Shown here piece after piece: positions 10,526 to 20,736 of a stretch of 64,000 nucleotides of DNA. Under the pieces are notes generated by a model. It saw only the letters and a program-made list of their open reading frames with translations. It ran no database searches and had not been told where the DNA came from. This DNA is from Cristatella mucedo (lineage: Eukaryota; Bryozoa; Phylactolaemata; Cristatellidae). The first letter of the stretch is position 1. Every line of letters begins with the position of its first letter. The stretch spans positions 11,522,001 through 11,586,000 of the forward strand of contig WPIO01000003.1 of assembly GCA_009760855.2 (NCBI GenBank), in the 5' to 3' direction. The position numbers were made by a program, and so were the translations under genes.

Positions 10526-11160
10526 CTTCTCTTACTGAGACGCTTTTCAACTCCGGGCCACGTACCCTCGTCCGTTAATGGTCGCTGACGTCATCGCGCC
10601 GTATCCAGGTAGAGCACGCACGAGTGTGCGTATCTATAATTTCGTTAAAGTTGTAAGTTAAAGTTGCGGCAACTCTTGAAACCATTGCTCCTGTTGTTTT
10701 CGGCGAGCAGGAGCGTGTACGCAGGAGCGTGTAAGCAGCGTGCCGGACAGCGAGCAGGAGCGTGGACGCAGCACGACTAGCGTCGATCCAGGCAATTAGG
10801 CAATATCCGCCTCGAGCGGACTTCCGCCGCCGCGTCCATGACAAGCCGCGAACGACTGAATCTGAAGTGTAGCCTTTAGCCTTTAGCAGCGGACGAAAGG
10901 AAAGCATTAATCTCAAAATACATAATGACCAGAGTCAATTTGATAAAATTAATTCATCTTGAGGAACTTTGGTATGAAGCGTTGAAACTGGCGCATACTG
11001 GTCTACAAAAGCGAGCCAAGGGTGCCCTGATTCCGTTCGCGACTGCATGTCCTTATGAGTCAGGATTTTCATCACTTGCTTCTGCCAATCATTAATTCGA
11101 AATCAATTGGATGTCCATAATTAATTGTTGTTTAACGTAGTGATCATAGTAATAGTGATA
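10526..11160. other. Unrecognised DNA with a short imperfect repeat
   Basis: Around 10700-10775 the motif CAGGAGCGTG(G/T)A recurs three times. No gene or known repeat was recognised elsewhere in the stretch. Confidence 0.4.
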
Positions 11161-11164
11161 AAAC

Positions 11165-11307
11165 ATTTGCATAGTGCCCTAATAAAACTATATCTCTTTC
11201 TAAGCACTTACAATTTTTCTTTAAAAGAAGCACGCCAATTGGTTGGTGATAGTATGCACAGTCTCAGCATGCATAAGCACACATAGAACAAGCTTCTTTT
11301 TAAATGT
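11165..11307 (-). mobile_element. LINE-2fam 3' end, internally deleted
   Basis: TATATCTCTTTCTAAGCACTTACA is the family 3' tail (compare CTCTTTCTAGGCGCTTTACA at 15775). It is followed by ATGCACAGTCTCAGCATGCATAAG and CTTCTTTTTAAATG, both present in the better copy at 15739-16351. The element is cut at the start of the LTR at 11308. Confidence 0.7.
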
Positions 11308-11752
11308 TGTGAAGGAACATGACTCGTGCAGCCTGCGAGCACTGGGCGGAGACCCTGCGAGGGCTCTCAGACTGCCTAAGCAGCCGCAGGCTCGTGGTGG
11401 AAGGGCGGACAATGGCTCTGGGCGGACGACTCGGCAGACCGGCCCAAATCCATGCAGCATATATGGAGACACCCATCTACCGAAAACTGCCACCAGCTGT
11501 CGGGCGGGTTCGGAATGAACAGCGAATGGCTCGAGAGTGCGAAAACAATGCATGCATGGAACATTATGGCTGCCGAAGTAGTACAGGGGAGGGGAGGGCT
11601 AGATCTCTTGACGCCGGCAGCCATCTAGAGTTTGTAGGCTGGGCTTGGCCGGCGTGGGTTTGGAGAACAAAGTGCTTGGTGTTGGAGCCAGCAGGCTAGT
11701 TGCTCGGTCGCGCTACCCAGCCCGACGACACGTCGTGTGGAGTGCTGTCACA
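11308..11752 (+). repeat. 5' LTR of Gypsy-2
   Basis: The LTR begins TGTGAAGG and ends GCTGTCACA, so the ends form the perfect inverted pair TGTGA/TCACA. The start is shared with 13174-13343, including CATGACT..GCAGCC, CTCAGACTGCCTAAGCAGCC and CATCTACCGAAAACTG. A primer-binding-type sequence follows directly. Confidence 0.8.
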
Positions 11753-11776
11753 TTTGGTGGCTCAGCTGTGGGATCC
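11753..11776 (+). promoter_or_regulatory. Primer-binding-site region of Gypsy-2
   Basis: TTTGGTGGCTCAGCTGTGGG directly follows the LTR end. It resembles the TGG-starting leader common in metazoan Gypsy elements (T-GGTGGCAGAG.GTGGGATCC). Which tRNA would prime cannot be settled by eye. Confidence 0.5.
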
Positions 11777-11869
11777 AGGAGGTCTCTCCACCGGGATTTT
11801 CGTAAAGTGAGTATAAGCTTGGCAAGAGCGGTGCACGCCAACTCGCTCTGGTTTGAGTTACCAGGGAAT

Positions 11870-12600
11870 GGCAAGCACGGCGATTGTGACGAAAGAGAAT
11901 CAGAGAAGCCCTTGTGAGATACATCTTCTGTGGGGCTTCAAGCAGCAATTGGCGGAGGAACGTCTGCAACGAGACGAGTGAGAGTACCGACGGGAAGATG
12001 ATGAGCGACAGCAACGAGAGGAGCGAGCGGGAGCAGCGATAGAAGGGAAGAGCGCAAGATGTGGGAGCAGCGACGAGAGGAGCGAGCGGGAGCAGCGATA
12101 GAAGGGAAGAGCGCAGGATGAGGGGAGCAGCGACGAGAGGAGCGAGCGGGAGCAGCGATAGAAGGGAAGAGCGCAAGATGTGGGAGCAGCGACGAGAGGA
12201 GCGAGCGGGAGCAGCGATAGAAGGGAAGAGCGCAAGATGTGGGAGCAGCGACGAGAGGAGCGAGCGGGAGCAGCGATAGAAGGGAAGAGCGCAAGATGTG
12301 GGAGCAGCGACGAGAGGAGCGAGCGGGAGCAGCGATAGAAGGGAAGAGCGCAAGATGTGGGAGCAGCGACGAGAGGAGCGAGCGGGAGCAGCGGTAGATG
12401 TGGGAGCAGCGACGAGAGGAGCGAGCGGGAGCAGCGATAGAAGGGAAGAGCGCAAGATGTGGGAGCAGCGACGAGAGGAGCGAGCGAAAAGATCAGTAGC
12501 GGAGGCAAGAGCAGTGGAAACAGTGTCCTCTGAGATACCTGGAGTTGGCATTTCCGAGAAAAACCAGGCACAAGGAGGAGCAGCATGCCGGTCTTGAGTA
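11870..12600 (+). pseudogene. Gypsy-2 gag remnant, overrun by a minisatellite
   Basis: An ATG at 11869-11871 opens MASTAIVTKEN and then FKQQLAEERLQRDE, a TGA, and YRREDDERQQREER. This Arg/Glu-rich pattern is usual at the N-terminus of some Gypsy gag proteins. From about 11990 the frame is lost in 59-bp tandem repeats whose unit is not divisible by three. No capsid, protease or RT follows; the internal region has collapsed. Confidence 0.55.
11990..12490. repeat. 59-bp minisatellite, about eight units
   Basis: The landmark GATGTGGGAGCAGCGACGAG recurs at 12058, 12117 (variant with one extra G), 12177, 12236, 12295, 12354, about 12399 (after a shortened unit) and about 12458. Unit length is 59 bp, so successive units shift frame. 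Open frames appear on both strands (up to 332 codons on the minus strand), but they follow from a purine-rich repeat without stops and are not evidence of a protein. Confidence 0.95.
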
Positions 12601-12779
12601 GCAGGAGGCGGCCCAGCTGCCTCAGTCAGGAGCAGAGCCAGCCCCAGTGGTTGGGGTCTTGAACCCCGAGCTGCTGCTTGGGGCCCAATTCGAGGATGAT
12701 CTCTTCCAAAGTGAACGACTGACCCACCTGGAAAGTGCGAATGCAAAAGGCTTCACCAGACGAAGTCGGGGATGCAACA

Positions 12780-13150
12780 GGCAGGAGATGAGGCTGAGCC
12801 CCCTGTCGGGCTCAGCCATGAGCAACTAATCAAGCTCCATGAGTCTGCCGCCATGTTGAAGCTTGAGCCAAGGCTGATCTGAAATAGCCTGGAGCCTAAC
12901 CAGCACGGCTACGTGATTGATAGGGGTCTAATGTGCATGAGATAGATAGCACGGAGGGTCATTCCAGAGCCCACAAACCAGCTGATTCTGCTGAGTGCCT
13001 GTCGGAGCAGAGTGATGAGGCTGGCTCACTCTGTTCCACAGGGTCAGAGAGTAACCGATCAACCTGAGTGGCCCCGGTGCACCAGGCTGACATAGCAGCT
13101 GCTGGACACTTGAGGCCGGCCCCAACGTTTGGCAACAGACCAGTGGTCTG
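12780..13150 (+). pseudogene. Gypsy-2 integrase zinc-binding region
   Basis: One frame reads LSHEQLIKLHES, then EPNQHGYVIDRGLMC, IPEPTNQLILLSACRSRVMRLAHSVPQG and, after a stop, a CQ-like segment near RPQRLATDQW. The histidine in LAHSVP and its spacing match the H2C2 entry domain of Ty3/Gypsy integrase. Several stops interrupt it. The catalytic core is absent. Confidence 0.65.
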
Positions 13151-13159
13151 ATGCCTGAC

Positions 13160-13173
13160 GAGGAAGATGGGGA
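13160..13173 (+). promoter_or_regulatory. Polypurine tract of Gypsy-2
   Basis: GAGGAAGATGGGGA is purine except for one T and abuts the TGTGAAA start of the 3' LTR. This is the expected plus-strand priming site of an LTR element. Confidence 0.75.
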
Positions 13174-13343
13174 TGTGAAAGAACATGACTGCAGCCTTCG
13201 AGCACTAGGCGGAGGCCCTACGAGGTCTCAGACTGCCTAAGCAGCCGCGGGCTGACGCGACAGATGACTCGGCCGTCCTACCCAAATCCATGTAATGGCA
13301 GCATCTGCTGGGGACATCCACCCATCTACCGAAAACTGGCACC
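13174..13343 (+). repeat. 3' LTR of Gypsy-2, truncated
   Basis: The segment repeats the first part of the 5' LTR, from TGTGAAAGAACATGAC to CCGAAAACTGGCACCAG. It stops abruptly at a junction with LINE-2fam sequence (AATAACATGGTTAGGGG). About half of the LTR is missing. Confidence 0.8.
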
Positions 13344-13975
13344 AGAATAACATGGTTAGGGGCCACGTGCACATGGTCAGCATGCAAGTGTGGTTAGTGG
13401 CAGCATAAAAACAGTGTCAGCACTCATAAGCACATCAAGGACGAATCACAGGGACCCACTAAATGCAGTCGTAAACATGTGTGTTTTTAAGTTCTTTTTT
13501 AATGTGGCCAAGTCAGGGGATGTTGTGACAAGTCGGGAGTGAGTTCCAGGCTTTGGAAGCATAAGAACGGTCTCCAAAAGATTTGAGGTTTATACGAGGT
13601 ATTGGTAAACTGTTGGATTCTGAAAAGAGGGTGGTACGATACTTGGCCTGGTGGGGGAGTAGATCTGAGAGATAGGCTGGAGCCAAAGAATAAAGGGACC
13701 TAAAAGTGAGCGATATAACCTTGAAGTCGATCCATTGCTTGACTGGTAGCCAGTGCATGTCGGCGAGAAGTGGTGTGATGTGGCAACTGCGACGCTCACG
13801 ACAGACAATCCTAGCTGCAGAGTTTTGCACCAGCGGTAAGCGCCTGATTGCACGTGCAGGTAGGCCAGCGAGCAGAGCATGCGAACTAAAGGCACTGTCT
13901 CCAAAGGATTTGAGGCTTGTGGGAGGCACAACTAAGCGACGCAAGTCAAATGAGTGGTTGGTATGATGTCTTACC
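13344..13975 (-). mobile_element. LINE-2fam (L2/CR1-like) C-terminal fragment
   Basis: The minus strand encodes CRERRSCHITPLLADMHWLPV, IDFKVISLTFRSLYSLAPAYL, INLKSFGDRSYASKAWNSLP. This is the conserved C-terminal half of L2/CR1 ORF2, plus a second partial copy further right (VVPPTSLKSFGDSAFSSHA). Frames break between segments. LINE-2fam is a label used here for one family in this window. Confidence 0.8.
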
Positions 13976-14199
13976 TGATTGGAAAGTAGTTCGGATGGAC
14001 AGGCCGGACAAAGTATGAAACGGCGAAGTGGCAGACAGCTAGCGAGCAGTCTCGCACCAACAGGAACACGGCACGCTCGTTGGCCAGCTAGTTTTGGCTG
14101 CAGCCCACTAAATGCGATGGGCGATCGTGACGGCGATCCATCAACGACGGTTGCCTTGGAGACATGGAGCGCCGCTTGCTCCGAAATTAACATTAGCAT

Positions 14200-14470
14200 T
14201 AACTAAGACTAACTATCTATTTTATTTATTATTTATGTATATATATTATTTTATTATTATTTTATTTAATAATATTTATTTATTATTATTATTTATCATA
14301 TTATTTATTATATACTATTGCTATACTACTTATTTATATATTATTTATTTACTATTATATATTATATTCTTTATTTACAATTTTTATTTATTATTTTATT
14401 TTATTTATTTATTTTTCATTATTTATTTATTTAGCTATTTATTTATTTATAGCTAACTATTTAGCATTAA
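14200..14470. repeat. AT-rich low-complexity tract (TTTA/TTAT)
   Basis: About 250 bp consists almost wholly of A and T in TTTAT/TTATT permutations. The Tyr/Leu/Ile-rich open frame over it is an artefact of composition. Confidence 0.95.
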
Positions 14471-14605
14471 TTAAGACTAAGATCACCTTCGCAGACAAAA
14501 AATTGTGTACAATTTGTTACACTTTCGACTCCTCCCTCTGAGTTTCGTCTGACGTCGAACAAGGATTGGCCGCTCGCGATCAGCTGCGAGGCGCTCGAAA
14601 GGCAA

Positions 14606-14820
14606 GGGTTCGACGAATTACCGCAATCCACCGAAATCCACCGTAATCCACTCTAATTAGGCTAGCAACGACCAGACATTGGCGTTGCCGAGCTCCAATT
14701 TTGGGCTGATATTGCAGTACATGTTCGATTGTATCTGTCCACCAAATTTCACGTCGCTGCGCCCACGCGAACTTATGCAAATTAGCTTCGACGCCGGACG
14801 CCTGTACCTCAATCCATTCT
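14606..14820. repeat. Left terminal inverted repeat, element 1
   Basis: It pairs with 18141-18330 in inverted orientation and is directly related to 21491-21690. It ends near GACGCCGGACGCCTGTACC, where satellite-like DNA takes over. Confidence 0.8.
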
Positions 14821-14939
14821 AGTACCCGTCAAATCCACCACAAATCAGCTGCGCAGAGCTCCGAAAAGTTTGGAATATCCAACTACTCTACACGTACAAT
14901 GTACCCAGAAACTTTTGCGTGATTCCGCGTTCTCACGAA

Positions 14940-15728
14940 GTCCACTAAAATAAGATTGCAGTGGCCCAGGCCAGTACGGCAATCCACCGAAATCCACTGC
15001 ATTCCGCCATGCAACGAAAGAAATCCTGATCGAAAAGCTTCTTTTTTGATTGCATATGACAGCACACTCTGCGAAAATTGCATTAAAATGTTTTCACTTG
15101 CATTGGCACGGCCGTTCTCATGCAAAGCGCTGTAATCAACTGCAGTAGCCCGGGCCAATACTGAAATCCACCTAATTTACCGCATAAAAAATCAAAATAC
15201 ATTTCGCCAAGCTCCAGTTTTTATCGTATATTAAATTGCACCGTGCTATGTGCACAACCACGCAAAATTAAAAAAAAATTGTGCAACCTCGCACTGTGGC
15301 AATGGGTGGCACTCGCCTGAAATGACTTAGAAAACTATCAAAATCCATGCCATTTCACTGCAAATCATCGTCAAATCGCCATCGCAAAGCTCTAATTGAC
15401 TTTGTATGTAAGACTAGACTCGGTTTAAAGTGCACCCACAAAACTTCGCTCTATTGTGCACACGCGTTCTCATGCATTGCAATCGACTGCAACTGCCCGG
15501 GCCAGTACGTCAATGTACCGCAACCCGCCAAAAAACGATCAGAATACGTACACTTTAAGCTCTAATAGAGATTTCGCGTTGCTCTAACTTTTGGTCACTG
15601 TGTAATCCCACAATGTCAATACAATCGCCTCGACCATTCGGCAGCAATGCACTGCAATGGCCCGGTCCAATGCCTCAATTTACAGCAATCTGATGCAAAA
15701 TGCCCTGAAATCGGTTTCGCAATGCTTT
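14940..15728. repeat. Satellite array, part 1
   Basis: Degenerate monomers of roughly 165-175 bp are marked by a core such as CTGCAGTAGCCCGGGCCAATAC, with variants near 14956, 15133, 15483 and 15650. Shared inner motifs are AAGCTCTAATT, GTGCACCCACAAAACTTCGC and TTGTGCACACGCGTTCTC. No coding potential was seen. Confidence 0.85.
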
Positions 15729-15738
15729 AATTTTTAAT

Positions 15739-16351
15739 AATAATAATAATAATGTACTTGATAAAGCGCCCTCAGAGAACTTAATCTCTTTCTAGGCGCT
15801 TTACATTTGCTGCAAAGGGAAATGCAATTAAATGGTAAGTAAAATCATGCTTGAAAAACAAACAAAATGAATAACATGGTTAGGGGTGACATGCACAGGG
15901 TCAGCATGCAAATGTGGTTAGTGGCAGCATGCACAGTGTCAGCACGCATAAGCTCATGCAGGACAAATCACAGGGACCCACTAAATGCTGTCCTAAATAG
16001 GTGTGTTTTTAAGTTCTTTTTAAATGTGGTCAAGTCAGGGGATGTTCTGACGCAAGTCGGGAGGGAGTTCCAGGCTTTGGGAGCATACGAACTAAATGCA
16101 CGGTCTCCAAAGGATTTGAGGTTTGTACGAGGTATTTCTAGACTGTTGGATTCCGAAAAGCGGGTGGTACGATGCTTGGCCTGATGGAGGAGCATGTCGG
16201 AGAGATAGTGGAGCCATAGAATGAAGGGACCTAAAAGTATGCGACAAAACCTTGAAGTCAATCCGTTGCCTCACTGGTAGCCAGTGCAGGTCGGCGAGAA
16301 GTGGAGTAATGTGGCAACTGCGACGCTCACGACACACAAGCCTAGCTGCAG
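15739..16351 (-). mobile_element. LINE-2fam 3' end, insertion with 10-bp target duplication
   Basis: The element lies between identical AATTTTTAAT sequences at 15729-15738 and 16352-16361. On the minus strand it encodes CRERRSCHITPLLADLHWLPV, FKVLSHTFRSLHS, APKAWNSLPT and FKKNLKTHLFRTAF, the end of an L2/CR1 ORF2. Its 3' end is CTCTTTCTAGGCGCTTTACA-type sequence plus an (AAT)n tail. It is 5'-truncated and dead, and it split a satellite monomer. Confidence 0.9.
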
Positions 16352-16361
16352 AATTTTTAAT

Positions 16362-17660
16362 GCATGTTACAAAGCACATTGGTTAATGTCAACCACATCA
16401 TTTTAAGCATTTTCTCTCGTACAATCTCGGGCAACGCATGGCAATCTACGGCCACGGCTCGGCTCGAAGCAGCAATCCACTACAATCCGTGGCAAGTTGA
16501 CACTACATTGGCTGCACGAAGTGCCGATTGCCATCCCATTTCACATTTTGTTAAGCTAAAAGTGAAATCGTAGGACTTTTAAAGCTATTTTGCACGTAAA
16601 TTGTCAACAATTAACGGCAATCAACAGCAATGGCCGGGACCAATACCAAAATCCGTGGCAAATAGACGAGAAATCGGCTGCACCAAGCTCCAATTCTCAT
16701 CCCACGTAACATCTCACTGCGTGCACACATTTCAACCAGCTCTGACCGTTCAATCTTGGGCAATGCTTGGAAATCGACGGCAATGGCACTGGCAAATACA
16801 GAAATCCATTATGGTCCATCGCAAATCACTGGAAAGTCACTGGGCCAAGATAAAATATATCTTACCTGTCACAGCCCACTGTGTTGAAAGTGCACACGAA
16901 TCCTTTCAATCAGTCTCGCACGTACAATCGCGAGCCATGAACGGCAATCGACAGCAATGCCCTGGGCCAATACCCCAATTCCAGAAAAATTGAAGAGAAA
17001 TTGGCAGCGCGGAAGCCTCAATTGTTATTGCATATAACATTCTGCTGCGTCCAAAGTGAAACCGTGGAATTTTCAAGATGCTTAGTTTGTTTACTGTCAG
17101 CAATGCACGGCAATCAACATCAATAGTAGGGGCCGATGGTGAAATCCGTGGGAAAATTGACAAGATTTGCTGCAATAAACTGCAACTCTCATTCCACGTA
17201 ACATGTACCTGTGCGCGCATAATTTTCACCCATTGTGCACGTTTAATCGATGGCAACGAACGGCAATCGACGGCAATAGCCCGGGTAAATACGCTAGTCC
17301 ATAACGGACAGTTACAAATGGACCGACAGTTGCTGGGAGAAGCTTAAACTTTTCTCGCGTATAGCATTACAGTGCATTACAAGTGCAGCCACATCATTTG
17401 TGCAATCGACAAAGGCACAGTCGAGGGCAATCGACGGCAATGGCCCGCTCTGCAGCAATCTGGTTCAAATTTTCTGGAAATTGGCTGTTTGAATTTGAAA
17501 TTATCCTACCACATAACGCTCACTGTGGGCGCACACGCTGTCCTTTTTCACGTTCAAACTTGCGCAATCCATGGCAATCGACGGCAATTGCCCGAGACAG
17601 TACAGTACAGTAATCTATGGTTGCCTAATACAATTACAACCAAAGCTGGTGGGAGAATAT
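16362..17660. repeat. Satellite array, part 2
   Basis: Monomers are marked by GGCAATCGACGGCAATGGCC-like cores near 16611, 16770, 16931, 17100, 17252, 17424 and 17572, giving spacings of about 150-172 bp. Further cores near 17895 and 18075 follow the SINE insertion. The unit is close to nucleosome size. Monomers differ considerably, so the array is old. Confidence 0.85.
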
Positions 17661-17679
17661 ATACATATATATATATATA

Positions 17680-17808
17680 ATTCATTTATATAGCGCCCCG
17701 AGAGAACTTAATCTCTATTCAGGCGCTTCACATATGCCTCGGGGCTCGAGCCGACGACCTCAGTCAGACCTTGGTCGGGGCGAGCAGCTTAACCGCTAGA
17801 CCAAACGA
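17680..17808 (-). mobile_element. SINE family A inserted in the satellite
   Basis: The minus strand reads TTTGGTCTAGCGGTTAAG, the B-box-like GTCGGCTCGAGCCC, GGCATATGTGAAGCGCCTGA and ATAGAGATTAAGTTCTCTC, ending GGGCGCTATATAAATGAA with an AT tail at the left. This is one of the better preserved family A copies. Confidence 0.85.
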
Positions 17809-18140
17809 GAAGATGAAGTTGTTCCTGCGTAACAGTGAACCGTATTAAAATTGAAACCGCATCCTATCAACCAATCTTGAACGTACATACGAGGGCAATT
17901 CGCAGCAATCGCCGGCCACGGTCTGGGAAAATACGGAAAACTATAACGGTCCATTAAAAATAGACTGGACGCTGCTGGGTGACGCACCCATTAAGATTTC
18001 TCGTTCGTGTATACTCCATTGTTGGTGCACCCAGGAAATTCCATTGATAATCTCAGCTCTCGGTCGCTGCATTGCAATCAATGGCAAAGGCCCTTGTCAA
18101 TACAGCAATCTTCTGCAATCGATTTGACGGGAACTATGAT

Positions 18141-18330
18141 GGATTGCGGCACAGGCGTCCGGCGTCGAAGCTAATTTGCATGGGTGCGCGTGGGCATGGC
18201 GACGTGAAATTTGGTGGACAGATAAAATCGAGCGGGTACTGCAATATCGGCCCAAAATTTGAGCTCGGCAACGCCGCTGTCTGGTCGTTGCTAGCCTAAT
18301 TAGAATGGATTGCGGTAAGTCGCCGAACCC
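18141..18330. repeat. Right terminal inverted repeat, element 1
   Basis: It is the inverted counterpart of 14606-14820 and is also related to 25450-25616. It ends at CGCCGAACCC, where the GC-rich DXO-1 island begins. Confidence 0.8.
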
Positions 18331-19011
18331 GCGAGGCGAGACGGAGTCGCCCGCCAAGACGCACACCGCCGGGACGCCGCCTGCACATTGCGGAGGGAGT
18401 GACGGCGGGTGAGATAGCCGAGGCTATGGCGCCGAGCGCGGCTCTCGCAGCCGTCGCGCGTCGTTGTATGTACCAGAGCGGAGGCGACACTTTCTGCTGC
18501 GAAGCCGACGCCAGCTACATCGGCCACGGGCACTTTCTCGAAAACTTCTGGCGACTGGCACGTCGCGCGTGCCGCCGCTTTGCTCGGGCCATTGGAATAG
18601 ACCAAAAAAAAGCAATAGTTCATTCGTGCCGCGATCGCAGCAAGCGACGACTAGCCGCTAGACGAGCGTTTCACGCTGCTCGTCGACAGTGTCGCGGTTT
18701 CGCGAACGTTGACTGAGCGACGACGCGCTCTGGCTCTTCGGCCGTCGATAGTCGGGCGAGACGCGATCGCGCATGCGCAGAGTCGGAAGCCGTGCGAACG
18801 CTTTACTTCGGGACTCGGCCCGCCGCCGCCGCCGCCGGCAGTCAATTATCGACTTTGCCGCCTCGCGCAAGGCGGCGCATGCACCGCCGGCCTGGCGGGA
18901 GGCGGCGCCGGTTTTTGCAAAGGGAACGGAAGTCGGTCGGTACACCGGCGGCCGGCGGCTGCGGTCGGGCGACGAGAGACCGCTCGCGCGAGAAAGGCAC
19001 CGACGAGTCAC
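18331..19011. other. GC-rich 3' flank of DXO-1
   Basis: The composition changes sharply to GC-rich at the end of element 1. Long open frames occur in several phases on both strands, as expected from composition. One plus-strand frame (18399-18716, GTG start, 105 codons) has Cys residues and a basic tail but no recognisable domain. No AATAAA was seen on the minus strand below the DXO-1 stop. Confidence 0.4.
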
Positions 19012-20736
19012 CTACGGGACGCGCTGGAGACGCTCGAGATACCAATCGGGCATGAACTTGTACGGGCACTCGTCCACGCTGTATTTTCTCGTAGCTATCG
19101 CGCTCTTTCCTGGCGTAAACTCGAACACGTGCACGAACTCTTCGCCCGACGGCGACGACGACGACGCCGCCACCGTTCGCTTCACGTGCGACAGGAAGTC
19201 GTCGAGAAAGCCGAAGCACACCTCGGGGCTCCACATGTCGCGCTCGCGCCGCACAGAGGCCGCCAAGTCCGACGTTTTGAACTCGCTTATGTGACGCACC
19301 ACGCCGGTGGCGTCGCGAAAGTCGCACACGATCGTCGAGACGCCCAAGAGGAATGACTGGACCCACCAGCTGACGATCTTGTACTTCCGGAAAGTCCTCT
19401 CCTGTCCCGGATGCTTGAAGATTTTGCTCGTCTTGAGCTCGACGTAGCGCGACGTGTCACCCTCGTCGGCGCTGCCGTCCCGGCAGCAGCCGCCGCCGCC
19501 GCCGCGGTAGCAATCGACTTCTGCGCCATACAGTAGCGAGTGATCGCTCAGGCGGCTAGAGACGACGCTGTAAAACGTGCCTCCGACGACGTCATCTTCA
19601 TCGCCTGCTTCCTCGTCGCCTCCGCCGTCGCCGCGCCTCGACTCGCCACTCAACGTCACGTACTGCTCGAACTTGTATCCCCAGTATCTCACCAGGTGTC
19701 GATTCGGGTAGGGGACGGCGTTCCAGGGGAACTGGCACAGGTACAAGGTGCCCGCCACCGAGCGCGCCGCGATCCTCCAGCGCTCGTGCCTCTCGTACGG
19801 CGAGCAGGCGATCTTCTGCAGCACGCTGCGCCAGCACACAAAGTCGGGCAGCTTCGCGAGCAGCTCCTCCTTGGTCGCAATGCACCGCAGCAAGTCGTCC
19901 ATGCACTGCTTGACAGCGACCGCCGGGGCCGCAGCGCAGGCGCCACCGCCGCCGCTGTCGGGCAGCCGCCTCTCAACTTCCGGTTGCGCAACGACGTCTG
20001 AAGCCGCCGCCGCCGCCGCCGTAGCAGCAGCAGCGTCGTAGCCGGCATTCAGGTCGTAAGCGACGGGCGTGCCGGCGGCCGGGCAGGCGCACCGCCGGAG
20101 CATCGAGCGTCCTCGCGTCGCGAAGCGGCCGCGGCCGTCGAGCGAGAAGTGCGCCACCTCGCGCGGCCGCTGAAACTTGGGGAACTGCGGCCGATCGAAA
20201 GTCGCCGGCGACAGGCCGAAGCAGCCGGCGGACGTGGCGTCGAGCTCCTCCGTCGCTCGCTCGCGCCGTCCAGTTTGGCCCGAGTCGAGCAAACGCAGCG
20301 GGCGCCGCTCATTGGCCGCCGCCGCCGCCGCCGACCGGCCGCCGCGCAGCGTTCTCCATTCGCTGTCGTTCGCCATTGCATCCGACTGGCGCTGCCGCTG
20401 CGAGGGCTCGCGGACTCCCGTGTCTTCGCTGACTCTTCGTTTCCTACTCCAGCTGGTCGACGGCGCCTCGTCGCTGTAGCCGCTCGACGAGAAGACGACG
20501 CCGACGCGGCGGCGAAGAGGCGCTCCCTTCCTCTCGGCGAGAGGGCGGCGTCGGATTGCTCGGAGCTGACCCAAATGGCCCTCGCTCGTCCTCCGCCAGC
20601 TAGCATGCTGAGCTCCTCCCCCCCCCCTCCGCTCAGTGCTGCGACCTCGCGCTGGGAAAACCCGCGCTAAGCGGCCCGGCAGGTAGCCATTGTCGAGCGG
20701 CGGCATCCGCCGCTCGAGCAAATACTTCGCGGCCAT
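19012..20736 (-). CDS. DXO/Rai1-family decapping exoribonuclease (DXO-1)
   Basis: This is an uninterrupted 574-codon frame. The ATG at 20736 is directly preceded by an in-frame TGA. DXO/Rai1 enzymes remove incomplete or NAD-type 5' caps and digest the RNA with a two-metal active site. The recognisable segments are EVAHFSLDG (residues 193-201), PDFVCW (297-302), GYKFEQY with E357, AEVDCY with E406 and D408, YVELKTS with E433 and K435, WWVQSFLLG with Q460, and a C-terminus YKFMPDWYLERL. All residues expected at the metal site are present. The roughly 190-residue Arg/Ala/Ser-rich N-terminal extension is unusual for a family usually near 400 residues. An internal Met (about residue 120, MANDSEW) could be the true start. 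It has no introns and lies in GC-rich DNA between two satellite-carrying TIR elements. It is the best candidate in the window for a working enzyme. Confidence 0.9.
   Translation of the reverse strand: MAAKYLLERRMPPLDNGYLPGRLARVFPARGRSTERRGGGGAQHASWRRTSEGHLGQLRAIRRRPLAERKGAPLRRRVGVVFSSSGYSDEAPSTSWSRKRRVSEDTGVREPSQRQRQSDAMANDSEWRTLRGGRSAAAAAANERRPLRLLDSGQTGRRERATEELDATSAGCFGLSPATFDRPQFPKFQRPREVAHFSLDGRGRFATRGRSMLRRCACPAAGTPVAYDLNAGYDAAAATAAAAAASDVVAQPEVERRLPDSGGGGACAAAPAVAVKQCMDDLLRCIATKEELLAKLPDFVCWRSVLQKIACSPYERHERWRIAARSVAGTLYLCQFPWNAVPYPNRHLVRYWGYKFEQYVTLSGESRRGDGGGDEEAGDEDDVVGGTFYSVVSSRLSDHSLLYGAEVDCYRGGGGGCCRDGSADEGDTSRYVELKTSKIFKHPGQERTFRKYKIVSWWVQSFLLGVSTIVCDFRDATGVVRHISEFKTSDLAASVRRERDMWSPEVCFGFLDDFLSHVKRTVAASSSSPSGEEFVHVFEFTPGKSAIATRKYSVDECPYKFMPDWYLERLQRVP

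Larger units (their letters stand above)
14606..18330. mobile_element. TIR element carrying satellite DNA, copy 1
   Basis: The left end GGGTTCGACGAATTACCGCA and the right end (reverse-complemented GGGTTCGGCGACTTACCGCA) begin inverted repeats of about 200 bp that match closely. Shared inner landmarks are CTAATTAGGCTAGCAACGAC, GTTGCCGAGCTC and ATTAGCTTCGACGCCGGACG. Between them lie tandem monomers of about 160-175 bp, a LINE and a SINE. No transposase was recognised, so it would be non-autonomous. A target-site duplication is not clear; GCGAGGCG occurs near both ends at unequal distance. Confidence 0.7.

Noticed and set aside
11748-12746. 332-codon minus-strand open frame with Leu/Ser-rich repeats
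   Set aside because: It follows the 59-bp minisatellite on the opposite strand, and all phases there lack stops because of base composition.
14112-14456. Hydrophobic Tyr/Leu/Ile-rich frame resembling a membrane protein
   Set aside because: The tract is low-complexity A/T sequence.
18709-20670. Long plus-strand frames opposite DXO-1 (215, 153 and 173 codons)
   Set aside because: They are antisense shadows in GC-rich DNA. The minus-strand frame carries the DXO motifs.
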